Assembly (NCBI GenBank): GCA_041741095.1
Contig: JBGSKQ010000085.1
Coordinates: forward strand, 1-64,000
From: UBA6168 sp041741095
GTDB lineage: Bacteria; Bacteroidota; Bacteroidia; Chitinophagales; Saprospiraceae
Direction of reading: 5' to 3'
Length of the DNA stretch: 64,000 nt
Below the pieces are notes generated by a model. It did not search any database. It saw nothing but the letters and a program-made list of their open reading frames with translations, and was not told where the DNA came from. Position numbers and translations under genes: made by a program. Below, piece by piece: positions 17,456 to 26,088 of this stretch. How positions within the stretch are numbered: the first letter of the stretch is position 1; every line of letters begins with the position of its first letter.

Positions 17456-18067
17456 GTGGAAAAACTCGCCCAACATATCGAAGGCTTGGTCTTTGCGACC
17501 GATGCGCCCATTTCGCAGGAAGAAATAAAAACCTGCCTGGAAGAGACCTTTGAAACGGAGTTCGCCGAGGCCGACATCGAGGCGGCCATTGGCCAAATCA
17601 AGGAGCGCTACGGTGCCGACGAGTTCGCCATTGAATTGGTGGAAATAGCTGGCGGCCTGCAGTTTATGACCAAAGGTGCCTATCATTCTACCATTGCCAC
17701 TTGGTTGAAACAGACCACCAAAAAGCGCCTGTCGCAAGCTGCCATCGAAACCCTGTCCATCATTGCCTACAAGCAGCCCGTGAGCAAAACCGATCTCGAA
17801 GCTATCCGGGGCGTGAGCTGCGATTATTCCCTCCAAAAACTTCTGGAGAAAGAGCTTGTTTCCATAGTCGGCAGGAGCGATGGGCCAGGAAGGCCGCTGC
17901 TATACGGCACGAGCATCAAGTTCATGGACTATTTTGGCCTGAAAAGCCTCAACGACCTGCCCAAGCCCAAAGACTTCAAGGAGCCCGACAGCGAAATTGG
18001 CGAGCGGGCACCCATCGAAGAAGCCGTGGAAACGGAAGGGCCGGACAGCTATCCCGAATCGAATTGA
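17456..18067 (+). CDS. scpB: Segregation and condensation protein B
   Basis: The 203-residue protein fits ScpB: two winged-helix domains with the signatures LSQAAIETLSIIAYKQPVSK and IRGVSCDYSLQKLLEKELVS, then GRSDGPGRPLLYGTS. ScpB binds ScpA and the SMC ATPase in chromosome condensation and segregation. The start is the GTG at 17456, since no in-frame ATG precedes the conserved N-terminus (EKLAQHIEGLVFA). An acidic tail of about 30 residues follows the second domain. scpA is not in the window. Confidence 0.93.
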   Translation: MEKLAQHIEGLVFATDAPISQEEIKTCLEETFETEFAEADIEAAIGQIKERYGADEFAIELVEIAGGLQFMTKGAYHSTIATWLKQTTKKRLSQAAIETLSIIAYKQPVSKTDLEAIRGVSCDYSLQKLLEKELVSIVGRSDGPGRPLLYGTSIKFMDYFGLKSLNDLPKPKDFKEPDSEIGERAPIEEAVETEGPDSYPESN

Positions 18068-18068
18068 T

Positions 18069-18100
18069 GGTCATTGGGGTCAATGGTCATTAGTCATTGG
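18069..18100. repeat. Heptamer tract (GTCATTG/GTCATTA)
   Basis: Units GTCATTG, GTCATTA and GTCATTG, with one interrupted copy, lie between scpB and the DUF2480 gene. They are the reverse complement of the CAATGAC units at 8347 and 18724. Confidence 0.7.
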
Positions 18101-18130
18101 GATCATAGGATAAAGAACAAAGAAAGCTAT

Positions 18131-18649
18131 ATGCAGCAAGTAGATCAACCATTGATAAACAGGGTGGCCAACAGCGGGCTGATCACCCTACGCCCGGAAG
18201 AGTTTTTCCCGCAGGAAGAACTGGCGCTTTTCGACCTGAAGGCTTTCCTTTTTATGGAGTTGATTTTAAAAGAAAAAGACTTTCGGGAAGCGCTGGCGGC
18301 ACACGATTGGGTGCAGTATGATGGGAAAAACCTGGCCGTTTTTTGCTCGGCTGACGCCATTATCCCCATTTGGGCTTACATGCTGGTGACGGTGTATGCC
18401 GCCCCTTTTGTCAAAGATATTTTTCAGGGCACAGCAGATGAATTTTACAAACACGCCTTCCAAAAAGCACTGGACCATCTGGATGCCGAAGCGTACGCCG
18501 ATCAGCGCATCGTGATAAAAGGTTGCAGCGATAAACCCGTCCCACCATCCGCTTATGTCGAATTGACACGGAAATTGCAACCCTACGCCAAGAGCATCAT
18601 GTTCGGCGAGCCTTGCTCCACCGTGCCCATTTACAAAAAGCCCAAGTAG
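18131..18649 (+). CDS. DUF2480 family protein
   Basis: The 172-residue protein (starting MQQVDQPLINRVANSGL) resembles DUF2480, a family found in Bacteroidota. Typical segments include ITLRPEEFFPQ, LAVFCSADAIIPIWAYMLV and VIKGCSDKPVPPSAYVEL. It is soluble and of unknown activity. The start at 18131 was chosen because the 19 codons upstream come from the heptamer repeat tract. It is downstream of scpB on the same strand. Confidence 0.85.
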   Translation: MQQVDQPLINRVANSGLITLRPEEFFPQEELALFDLKAFLFMELILKEKDFREALAAHDWVQYDGKNLAVFCSADAIIPIWAYMLVTVYAAPFVKDIFQGTADEFYKHAFQKALDHLDAEAYADQRIVIKGCSDKPVPPSAYVELTRKLQPYAKSIMFGEPCSTVPIYKKPK

Positions 18650-18723
18650 AATAACTCAAACCCCACCATTTGTAGGCAATTTAAAAATTCATGCTGGGGT
18701 TTCCATGCATCACAGATGCCCAA

Positions 18724-18745
18724 CAATGACTCAATGACCAATGAC
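18724..18745. repeat. Heptamer tract (CAATGAC type)
   Basis: Three CAATGAC units, the first separated from the others by one T, lie just upstream of the lytic transglycosylase start. They match the units at 8347-8374. Confidence 0.7.
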
Positions 18746-18777
18746 TTTTAATGACGTCTATTTATAAACCACCCTAT

Positions 18778-19683
18778 ATGTTTCAATCGCTTAAATTTTA
18801 CCTCGCCGCCCTTGCCGCATTTGCCACCGTTGCAGTTTTCACATCTTCCAAGGAAATGCTGTTGAGCAGCAACGGCGATACCCTTTATTTCCAGGTGCCG
18901 GAAGTGGATCCCGACGGCGATTATTGGTTTGCGGGCGAGCGCATGCCCGTTGAAAACTTCGATGTGAGGGAACGCCTCGAGCGGGAACTGATTGTCAATT
19001 CCTACCGCCATTCCAGTACCATTTTGAACTTGAAAAACAGCGCCCGTTATTTTCCTGTCATTGAGAAAATTTTGAAGGAAAACGGCATTCCGGACGACTT
19101 CAAATATGTGGCCGTTGCGGAAAGCGATTTTAGGAATTATGCCAGTTCCACCGCCGGCGCCAAGGGCATCTGGCAGTTCATGGAAGGCACTGCCGGCGAC
19201 TATGGCCTGGAAGTGCGCAGCGAGGTGGACGAGCGCCTACACCTTGAAAAAGCCACCCGTGCCGCTTGCCAATATTTAAAAAGGTACAGGGAACAGTTCG
19301 GCTCCTGGACACTCACCGCCGCCGCCTACAACATGGGTGCTGCTGGCCTGCGCAACGAAATGGCCAACCAAAAATTCCAAAGCTTTTATGACCTCAACCT
19401 CAATGAGGAAACCAACCGGTACATCTTTCGTGTGATGGCGCTGAAAGAAGTGATGGAAAAACCTGAAAAATATGGCTTTACCATAGACAGCGACGAACTG
19501 TACAATCCGCTGGACAACTTCGCCGTCGTGACTGTTGATAGTTCCATCGTCAACCTGGGCGATTTTGCAAAACAGTTCGGTATCAGCTACCGGATGCTGA
19601 AACTCTACAATCCCTGGCTGAAAGATTGGAACCTGCCAAACCCAAAGGGGAAGGTTTACGAAATTAAAATACCGAAAGAATAG
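18778..19683 (+). CDS. Lytic transglycosylase (MltD-like)
   Basis: The 301-residue protein has a signal-like N-terminus (MFQSLKFYLAALAAFATVAVF), an SLT lysozyme-like domain with the catalytic glutamate in VAVAESDFRNYASSTAGAKG and the motif AAYNMGAAGL, and a C-terminal LysM-like segment (LGDFAKQFGISYRMLKLYNP). It should cleave peptidoglycan glycan strands with formation of 1,6-anhydromuramyl ends in the periplasm. An ATG at 18751 would add nine residues; 18778 was preferred because the upstream sequence is next to repeats and gives an odd n-region. Confidence 0.88.
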   Translation: MFQSLKFYLAALAAFATVAVFTSSKEMLLSSNGDTLYFQVPEVDPDGDYWFAGERMPVENFDVRERLERELIVNSYRHSSTILNLKNSARYFPVIEKILKENGIPDDFKYVAVAESDFRNYASSTAGAKGIWQFMEGTAGDYGLEVRSEVDERLHLEKATRAACQYLKRYREQFGSWTLTAAAYNMGAAGLRNEMANQKFQSFYDLNLNEETNRYIFRVMALKEVMEKPEKYGFTIDSDELYNPLDNFAVVTVDSSIVNLGDFAKQFGISYRMLKLYNPWLKDWNLPNPKGKVYEIKIPKE

Positions 19684-19774
19684 AATAGGTATAACAACGG
19701 ATACGCCCGCACCTTGTCTGCGGCCCCGAAGCGAGTTCGGGGTTCTCGCTACGCTCGAAACTGAAGACTACAAA

Positions 19775-20683
19775 CTACGCACTCAACAACGCCGCCCCAA
19801 ACACCCCGGCGCTGTCGCCCAGTTTGGGTTTTAGGAAAACCGTTTCCAGGCGGTTGTTGAAAAGGTGTTTTTTTACTTCCTCCACCCCACGGCTGTAAAG
19901 CAGATCAATGTTGCCCAGGCCCCCGCCCAGCACCACTGCCTCCGGGTCAATGATGTTGATCACATTGCCGACGGCCTTTCCAAAAAAGTGGATCAGCCGC
20001 TCTACGGTCGCGGCGGCAGCATCGTCATTGCCTTCTTCAAAGTGTTCGAGGATTTGAGGCAGTTTCAGTTTTTTGCCCGTCAGGCTGTTGTAAAAATTGG
20101 CGAGGCCAGTGCCGGATAATATTTTTTCCACACAGCCTACTTTTCCGCAATAGCATTGGCCGCCGCTTTCATCGAGGAAAATATGCCCCCACTCGCCGCC
20201 GATGCCGTGTTTGCCGTTCAGCACCCTACCGTTCACCACAATACCGCTGCCGACCCCCGTGCCCATGATGATGCCCCAAACCACTTCGGCATTGGGAAAT
20301 TTTTCATGGGCGGCACCGAATTTGGCTTCTGCCAATGCAAAACAATTGGCGTCGTTGGCCATCACGAGCGGAATGTGGAGCAGCTTTTCCAGGTCTTTTT
20401 TCAGTGGCATCCCATTGAGGCAGACGGTGTTGGAATTTTTCAGGGTTTGTAGCAGCGGATCGAGCGTACCGGGCGTGCCGATGCCGATTTTTGCAGGCTT
20501 CATGCCCACTTCGGCTATCATGGTTTCCACCAGTTTATATAGCTGTTTTAAAATGTGCGTATAGCCTTTGTCCTGCTCAGTTGGTAGGCGCATACGTTTC
20601 AGCACGTTCATGCTTTCTGCATTCTCGATGACCACGCACTCGATTTTTGTACCGCCCAAATCAATGCCCCAGATTGGTGTCAT
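19775..20683 (-). CDS. ROK family sugar kinase (glucokinase-like)
   Basis: The 302-residue protein has the ROK layout: N-terminal phosphate loop IDLGGTKIECVV, catalytic aspartate in VMANDANCFALAEA, GIIMGTGVGSGIVVNG, and the zinc-binding motif CYCGKVGCVE. It phosphorylates a hexose, probably glucose, with ATP. The start at 20683 (MTPIWGIDLGG) gives the family N-terminus. No sugar transporter is adjacent. A near-consensus promoter is present at 20729-20757. Confidence 0.9.
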   Translation of the reverse strand: MTPIWGIDLGGTKIECVVIENAESMNVLKRMRLPTEQDKGYTHILKQLYKLVETMIAEVGMKPAKIGIGTPGTLDPLLQTLKNSNTVCLNGMPLKKDLEKLLHIPLVMANDANCFALAEAKFGAAHEKFPNAEVVWGIIMGTGVGSGIVVNGRVLNGKHGIGGEWGHIFLDESGGQCYCGKVGCVEKILSGTGLANFYNSLTGKKLKLPQILEHFEEGNDDAAAATVERLIHFFGKAVGNVINIIDPEAVVLGGGLGNIDLLYSRGVEEVKKHLFNNRLETVFLKPKLGDSAGVFGAALLSA

Positions 20684-20728
20684 AATAGTCTGTGTTTCAT
20701 GTTTTAAAAAAATAATTATTCCCTGCTT

Positions 20729-20757
20729 CAAAGGTAAAAGTAGGCCCTTTCGGGCAA
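20729..20757 (-). promoter_or_regulatory. Promoter of the ROK kinase gene
   Basis: On the minus strand TACCTTTG (20729-20736) is preceded by TTG (20755-20757) with an 18-bp spacer, close to the Bacteroidota consensus. Confidence 0.65.
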
Positions 20758-20831
20758 TTATTTCCTGCAAATACTCCCTTTAACCCTATCTTTCCAGCCT
20801 GATTTATTTCACCAAACAAACACATACCGCT

Positions 20832-22397
20832 ATGCCTATCAGAATGGAAAAAGACCCCGAACAGCAGCCCCGCCGTGACGAAAACCCTAAGCGCAACACG
20901 GGCGGCGGCGGCTTCGGCGGCTTGGGCCAGTTGCTGCCCTTTTTGCTCATGTTTGTTTTTAAAAAACCCAAAATACTCATCCCCTTGCTGCTGATGGGCG
21001 CAGCCTGGTATTTCTTTTTTGGGGGAAAACAAATGTTCTCTGGTGCTGCCCAGGATGATGTTGAAAACTATGGCCCATCGGATTTTTCCTTTGGCGCTAC
21101 CCTGAGCGAGGCAGAATATGACAAAGCCGAGGTGTTTGAACCCCTGTCTGCTTCGTATGGCAGCACCGAAAACCAATTGCCCGCTTCCGTTTCTTTGTTG
21201 AAATATGCGCCCAAGCGGATGCACCAGGGCGAGCAGGGTTCCTGTGTGGGCTGGGCCAGTTCTTATGCCGCCCGCACCATTTTGCAGGCCAGGGCCACGG
21301 GTGCCGACCCAAATAATTTAGCCTTTAGCCCCTCTTATTTGTACAACCAAATCGCACTTGACGGGTGCCAGGGGGCCTACATGAACAATGCAATGGAAAC
21401 CCTGCTGCGGAGCGGCGATCTGCCTTTTTCAAAATTTGGCTACGACGACCGCAATTGTTCCCGCCAGCCGAACCAATCGCAGGCCGGCGAGGCGGCGCAG
21501 TTCCGCATCAAGGGCTACAACCGCCTCTCGCAAGGTGCCAGCGACTACGGCCTGGACATGCAGGGCGTCAAGCAACATTTGGCGCAGGGCGCACCCGTTG
21601 TCATCGGCATGATGGTGGGCGGCACTTTTATGCACCAAATGGTGGGGCGCAGCGCCTGGCAGCCCACGCAGCGTGACTACAGCGGCTATGGTTTCAGCGG
21701 CCACGCCATGTGCGTCATCGGCTACGACGACAACCGCAAAGCCGTGCAGATCATGAACTCCTGGGGCCCGGAATGGGGCGACAACGGCGTGGCCTGGGTG
21801 CCTTACGACGCCTTCCAGCATTTCACCAAAGAAGCCTACGGCCTCTATCCTATGGGCGATGCCGCCAAATACGACCCCAACAAACTGGCCGTGAAGTTTG
21901 GTTTGGTTGAAAACGAAACGCAGACACTCGTGCCCTTGCAGGCTGCGGGCGAGCGGGTTTTCCGTACCCGTGCGCCGATGAAACTGGGCACAAAATTCAC
22001 AGTGGCCATCACCAATTCCATCGAGTGCTATGTGTATGTTTTTGGCCAAGAGGTGGACGGGTCGAGCTATGTGCTGTTCCCCTATACCGAAAAGCATTCG
22101 CCCTACTGCGGCATCACCGGCACCCGCCTGTTCCCAAAAGACCACTCCATGACGCCCGACGACAAGGGCAAGCGGGACTATATCGCCATCGTAGTTTCAA
22201 AAAAGCCCTTGGACTGGAACGTGCTGAACAGCCGCATCAATACCAGCCGACAGGCCACTTATATCCAAAAAGTTAGGGAAGCCATCGGCCAGGACGAAGT
22301 GCCAAACGTGAAGTTCAGCGCCCCCGCCGCCGTGGAATTTAGCTGCGAATTGGGCGGGAAAAATGTGGTGGCGACGGTGGTGGAGATTGAGAAGTAG
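20832..22397 (+). CDS. Membrane-anchored papain-like (C1) cysteine protease
   Basis: The 521-residue protein has a hydrophilic glycine-rich start, a transmembrane helix (about residues 44-63) and an extracytoplasmic papain-like domain. Visible active-site elements are the Cys in QGEQGSCVGWASSYAA (C138), the His in GYGFSGHAMCVIGYDD and the Asn in IMNSWGPEWGDNGVAW. The C-terminal part (from about residue 350, AVKFGLVENE) contains FTVAITNSIECYVYVFG, resembling DUF4384. Such proteins are associated with peptidase or caspase-like modules. Substrate is unknown. A TATCTTTC box near 20787 may be its promoter. Confidence 0.85.
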   Translation: MPIRMEKDPEQQPRRDENPKRNTGGGGFGGLGQLLPFLLMFVFKKPKILIPLLLMGAAWYFFFGGKQMFSGAAQDDVENYGPSDFSFGATLSEAEYDKAEVFEPLSASYGSTENQLPASVSLLKYAPKRMHQGEQGSCVGWASSYAARTILQARATGADPNNLAFSPSYLYNQIALDGCQGAYMNNAMETLLRSGDLPFSKFGYDDRNCSRQPNQSQAGEAAQFRIKGYNRLSQGASDYGLDMQGVKQHLAQGAPVVIGMMVGGTFMHQMVGRSAWQPTQRDYSGYGFSGHAMCVIGYDDNRKAVQIMNSWGPEWGDNGVAWVPYDAFQHFTKEAYGLYPMGDAAKYDPNKLAVKFGLVENETQTLVPLQAAGERVFRTRAPMKLGTKFTVAITNSIECYVYVFGQEVDGSSYVLFPYTEKHSPYCGITGTRLFPKDHSMTPDDKGKRDYIAIVVSKKPLDWNVLNSRINTSRQATYIQKVREAIGQDEVPNVKFSAPAAVEFSCELGGKNVVATVVEIEK

Positions 22398-22530
22398 GTA
22401 TTTATTACAAGATAGTTTTTGTAAAAATAACCGTCGGAAGTGAATAACTGCGCTGCTTTTTTGGGGATGGTGTTGCAGCGCATATTTGTCCTTTTTGACT
22501 GTATTTTCCCTTTTTTGTTTGTTTTAAACC

Positions 22531-23955
22531 TCAATACGTAATCCTCACCAATTTCAATTTATTCCGCCGCTCGCTGGGCACTACGATCTGGTTGGCGGCT
22601 GTCTGCACGGCATCCCGGAAGCGGAGGGCAAGTTCCTTTCTTTCGGTGTTCATCACGGCGTTGCGGTCGTATTCGCCGCTGGCATTGATGACGTATTCGC
22701 TCACCGTGTTTTCGGTTTTTATTTCGTCATTGAATATTACCCGCAGGGCGGCGGGTGTTTTGGCCAAAAAATAGGACGAATAGGAAGCTTCGTCGTCTTG
22801 GGAATATTGTTTTTTGTGCAAAATTACCTTCCAATGCACATCCCCATTTGGGTGTATTGAAATCAAAAATATATCGTCATAATAATAGTCAATAATAGGC
22901 CGTAAGCCGGTGCGGGAGTAGGCACCGCCTGCTGCCATTCCCCGCTGAAATGCCTTATTTAGCTCGCCGATAAGAATGATACCGCCATCCTGGCGCAATA
23001 CCAGCTCCTGCACGGATACTTCAGGCAGACCCTTGTTTTTTGCCTTTTCTTTTTCCAAAACAACCGATACAAATTCGTCGTCGAATGGGTGGAAAGCGTA
23101 CATGATATTGTTGTGGTTGTCAGTGGGTATGCGCAGGTAATAATAGCCTTCGGCCTTTGATAAATTATCAGTGGAATAAAATCCGCCTGCAATTAAATTA
23201 TTGTTCAAATAATCAATGGAAAAATAGGTGTCGTATATCAATTTGCCCTGCATGGGGCAGGATATTTTCTGTATTTCTTCGCCAGTATCCGTGCCGCATT
23301 TCAATATTTCAAAATATGGATCGGAATTTTTGGAGCGCTTATTTTCTTTTTCCAATATCATGAACATATTGCCCTCATTGTCCACCAACATTTCGGTGAA
23401 ATCTCGCTGAAATAAGAAATCGTCGAGCACGAAAGTTTTTTCCCACAATAACTTCATGCGGCCCATGTGGAACGACAGGGCCGTCACTTGGTTGCCCTGT
23501 TCGATGAACCATATCAAAGCCGCTTTTTTGTCCTCAGAAATGGCGATTTCCATTTTCGGGGCGTAAAATTTCGATCCAAAATTTTTGATGGTCAAAGAGT
23601 CCACCAAGTTGGCCCCTGGGTTGTAGCGGTGGATTTTTATCAGCAGATCGAGCTTTTGACGAAACTGGTAAATGACGGCAAAATCGCCGCCTATGGGGGC
23701 CACTTTGATGATTTCCGGGCGCTTTTTGTCCAGTTCAATCTCCTTGTCCCAAGCCATCTGCATCAGGTTGTCGAATGCCTGCACTTCAAACTTGTTGCCT
23801 TTGTCTCTGAACAGCAGCACGTTGCCCCGCTGGTCGTTGATGATGTCATAGGAAACATCGTCCCGAATGACCAAGCTTTCGGACATGGTAACAGTTTGGG
23901 CCTCAAAAATAAAAGGCCAAAAGATCAAGGAAATAAGTGATAATATATTTTTCAT
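22531..23955 (-). CDS. Secreted protein of unknown function
   Basis: The 474-residue product has a signal peptide (MKNILSLISLIFWPFIFEAQ) followed by a repetitive, beta-strand-rich region that looks like a propeller (for example NVLLFRDKGNKFEVQAFDN, IAISEDKKAALIWFIEQ, GGIILIGELNKAF). It has no sorting domain. The ATG at 23955 was preferred over a TTG at 23964. It is convergent with the papain-like protease gene. Family not recognised. Confidence 0.75.
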   Translation of the reverse strand: MKNILSLISLIFWPFIFEAQTVTMSESLVIRDDVSYDIINDQRGNVLLFRDKGNKFEVQAFDNLMQMAWDKEIELDKKRPEIIKVAPIGGDFAVIYQFRQKLDLLIKIHRYNPGANLVDSLTIKNFGSKFYAPKMEIAISEDKKAALIWFIEQGNQVTALSFHMGRMKLLWEKTFVLDDFLFQRDFTEMLVDNEGNMFMILEKENKRSKNSDPYFEILKCGTDTGEEIQKISCPMQGKLIYDTYFSIDYLNNNLIAGGFYSTDNLSKAEGYYYLRIPTDNHNNIMYAFHPFDDEFVSVVLEKEKAKNKGLPEVSVQELVLRQDGGIILIGELNKAFQRGMAAGGAYSRTGLRPIIDYYYDDIFLISIHPNGDVHWKVILHKKQYSQDDEASYSSYFLAKTPAALRVIFNDEIKTENTVSEYVINASGEYDRNAVMNTERKELALRFRDAVQTAANQIVVPSERRNKLKLVRITY

Positions 23956-24040
23956 AGCTGTCAAAATTCAATTAAAATATGCGCAATAAATTTCACCAAT
24001 TGACAATAATAGGTTTTTGGCAGTTTGTGTCCAATTAAAA

Positions 24041-24778
24041 CTACCTTGTCAATACAATATAATCCCTAATCAGGGTTTTTAAAAAATCAATTTTATTGGT
24101 ATTTGGTATTTCAATTTGCAATTGCGCACATATACGCTCCACTGCTTCGTGGACGGCCTCTATATGTGCGGTGTTTTTCCATTCCAATGATCTGCCGATT
24201 AGGTTTTTTATCAACAACATATCGCTCTCGCCCAATTGCCGCACGGCAGGATATTTTGGTTCATAATTTTCCAGGGTGTTTATTTTTAAAATATCCTGCA
24301 AATGGAAATGCAGTTTATTTTTTACCCGGATGACCGCCGTGTTGGCCGCCAGATCGCCCAAGCGCTGGCCCTTAAAAGTGGAGCCTATCAGTACGCCGCC
24401 CAAAATGCCGAGGGACAGGAAAAAGTCCACCATCAAAAATGCACTGCGGATGAGGTAGTCGCCCAGGCTTGGCTCCCGCCCATCCAGCCGAACCACCTTT
24501 ATGTTCAGCGCTTTTTTGCCAAAGGATTGCCCATTGGCCAATACTTCCGACAGGAAATGGTAGGCCAGCAGGCCCACCAGGTTGAGCAGGCCCAAGAAGC
24601 GCATCCCCCAATCCGTCAAAATGCTCCCAAAAGACAAAAGCACCACAAACCACAGCAGGGCATAGAGCAGGTAGTAGATGACCAAATCAATAAAAAAAGC
24701 AAAAAAACGGTCCCGCAGCGTGGCGAGATCGTAGTCAATGACGACGTTTTGCGTGGTATGTATGTCTATAGAAGCCAT
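24041..24778 (-). CDS. RDD family membrane protein
   Basis: The 245-residue protein has the RDD signature near the N-terminus (ATLRDRFFAFFIDLVIYYLL) with three to four membrane helices and a soluble C-terminal part (LGESDMLLIKNLIGR). In many Bacteroidota an RDD gene sits next to a SpoIIM-like gene; here the SpoIIM homologue is at 47161-49017, about 22 kb away. Function unknown. Confidence 0.85.
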   Translation of the reverse strand: MASIDIHTTQNVVIDYDLATLRDRFFAFFIDLVIYYLLYALLWFVVLLSFGSILTDWGMRFLGLLNLVGLLAYHFLSEVLANGQSFGKKALNIKVVRLDGREPSLGDYLIRSAFLMVDFFLSLGILGGVLIGSTFKGQRLGDLAANTAVIRVKNKLHFHLQDILKINTLENYEPKYPAVRQLGESDMLLIKNLIGRSLEWKNTAHIEAVHEAVERICAQLQIEIPNTNKIDFLKTLIRDYIVLTR

Positions 24779-24979
24779 GTATAGTTGGCAGTGGCAGCAG
24801 CAGTTGCTGTTTTCGACAGTTTGCAGATGCCGGCTGCTTTGGTTTTAAAAATCCAAACTTCGGTATTTTTGGGTAAAAAGAAGTTGGCTTAAGTCTAACA
24901 GAAAAGTTTTGTTGATGTTTTTGTATAGATAAAAGGGCAATTTTGACATTCCATCAGAATGCCCGAACTTCGCAAAAAA

Positions 24980-25232
24980 TGATGAGCATGGAAAATTCGA
25001 CTGCTGGTATAAAACAATACTTATTATCAAACCTTCTGAACTTGAGTTTGTGCTAAACTTATTAAGCGCACTGAAGCTGAAAGGTTTTGTAGATTTTGAT
25101 TTTGAAAAAGACAATGGTATTGAACCGCCATTCCGCCAACTGTTCGCCAAAGAGTTGAACGCTATAATTGAAAAGGCCGAAAACAGCAACGATATTTCCC
25201 TCGAAGCTTTCAAGGCAAAACACAAACTCTGA
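24980..25232 (+). pseudogene. Probable frameshifted small antitoxin-like gene
   Basis: From a GTG at 25050 a 60-residue product ends QLFAKELNAIIEKAENSNDISLEAFKAKHKL. The same frame is open upstream and reads ILIIKPSELEFVLNLLSALKLKGF, which resembles the start of small antitoxin-like proteins, but it has no ATG. Three ATGs (24979, 24982, 24988) are available one base out of frame. A single-base indel near the AAAACAATAC run at 25011-25020 would join them. It faces the HigBA-type operon tail to tail. No toxin partner lies downstream on its strand. Confidence 0.4.
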
Positions 25233-25239
25233 TACCAAT

Positions 25240-25572
25240 TTATTCAGCGAATTCAACCTCCATGTTTAACAATTCTACTTTGAAATTAACTTTTGCGTTT
25301 AAAGCATTAAATACCTTAAGAATAGTCTCGATAGAAACATTATTGGTGCTATTTTCAAGTTTTGAAATTTGAGATTTTTGCACACCGATTAATTTCCCAA
25401 GTTCTTCTTGTGTAAGGTTTCTCTCTTGCCTTGCAGCTTTAATGACCTCGCCCAATAGTTCAAGTTTCAGCTCGAACTCATATTGGTCCCTGCGGGGAGT
25501 TCCTCTTTTACCTATTAGCTTATCTTTGACTTGGTTGAAGCTATAAGTTTGCATTTTTTCTTTTTTCATCAT
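25240..25572 (-). CDS. higA: HigA-type antitoxin, XRE-family helix-turn-helix
   Basis: The 110-residue protein has an N-terminal extension and a helix-turn-helix of the XRE type (LLGEVIKAARQERNLTQEELGKLIGVQKSQISKLENSTNNVSI). It follows the toxin gene by 4 bp, the HigBA order with toxin first. It should bind and neutralise the toxin and repress the operon, probably at the palindrome 26004-26025. The start may be the first or second Met. Confidence 0.85.
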   Translation of the reverse strand: MMKKEKMQTYSFNQVKDKLIGKRGTPRRDQYEFELKLELLGEVIKAARQERNLTQEELGKLIGVQKSQISKLENSTNNVSIETILKVFNALNAKVNFKVELLNMEVEFAE

Positions 25573-25576
25573 TTCA

Positions 25577-25915
25577 TTATTTTTTTTCCTCGAAATACAA
25601 TTGCCTTATCTTCTCCGCTTTTTCAATTTCTTTTTGAGGAACTTTATCTGTTTTTTTTATTAATCCGTGTGTTGCAATGACCAAGGTATCGTTGTTGTCT
25701 TCCTTATCCCAAAATGCGAACAATCTGTATTGTAAATTTTGATACTTTGTCCGGAATTCCCAAATTTCGCCGTGTAGTTTTTTAAACAATTCCGGGTCAT
25801 TAATTTTCTTTGCTTTATCAATGTTAAATAGAATCTTTTCTTGAATTTTTTCTTCAAGCCCTTCCAAGAACTTGAATGCCCCCTTTAAAAAGAAGACTTC
25901 AAATCTATCTTGCAT
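25577..25915 (-). CDS. higB: HigB/RelE-type toxin
   Basis: The 112-residue protein matches the RelE/HigB mRNA-interferase superfamily (Gp49-like): FFLKGAFKFLEGLEEKIQEKILFNI, LFKKLHGEIWEFRTKYQNLQYRLFAFWD, then TLVIATHGLIKKTDKVP. Such toxins cleave mRNA on the ribosome. It is translated just before the antitoxin and preceded by a -7 box and palindrome. The AT-rich composition differs from the flanking housekeeping genes, consistent with transfer. Confidence 0.85.
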   Translation of the reverse strand: MQDRFEVFFLKGAFKFLEGLEEKIQEKILFNIDKAKKINDPELFKKLHGEIWEFRTKYQNLQYRLFAFWDKEDNNDTLVIATHGLIKKTDKVPQKEIEKAEKIRQLYFEEKK

Positions 25916-25991
25916 TAAATGAAGTTTTACCTTGTATTATGACTGATTTAACTATTCCTAATTTTTTTTGAGCTCCGACAAAATTGCAGCG

Positions 25992-26025
25992 CAAAGTTAA
26001 TATAAGTTTCCAAATATGGAAACTT
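25992..26025 (-). promoter_or_regulatory. Promoter and palindromic operator of the toxin-antitoxin operon
   Basis: The -7 box TAACTTTG (minus strand, 25992-25999) is followed upstream by a perfect palindrome, AAGTTTCC-N6-GGAAACTT (26004-26025), positioned over the -33 region. This is the expected place for autorepression by the HigA-type protein. Confidence 0.65.
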
Positions 26026-26088
26026 TCAGAAGTTTTTTCCAAAAAAGATTTTATCGCTGAATAGCTGTTAAAAAGTGGTATTTTACAG

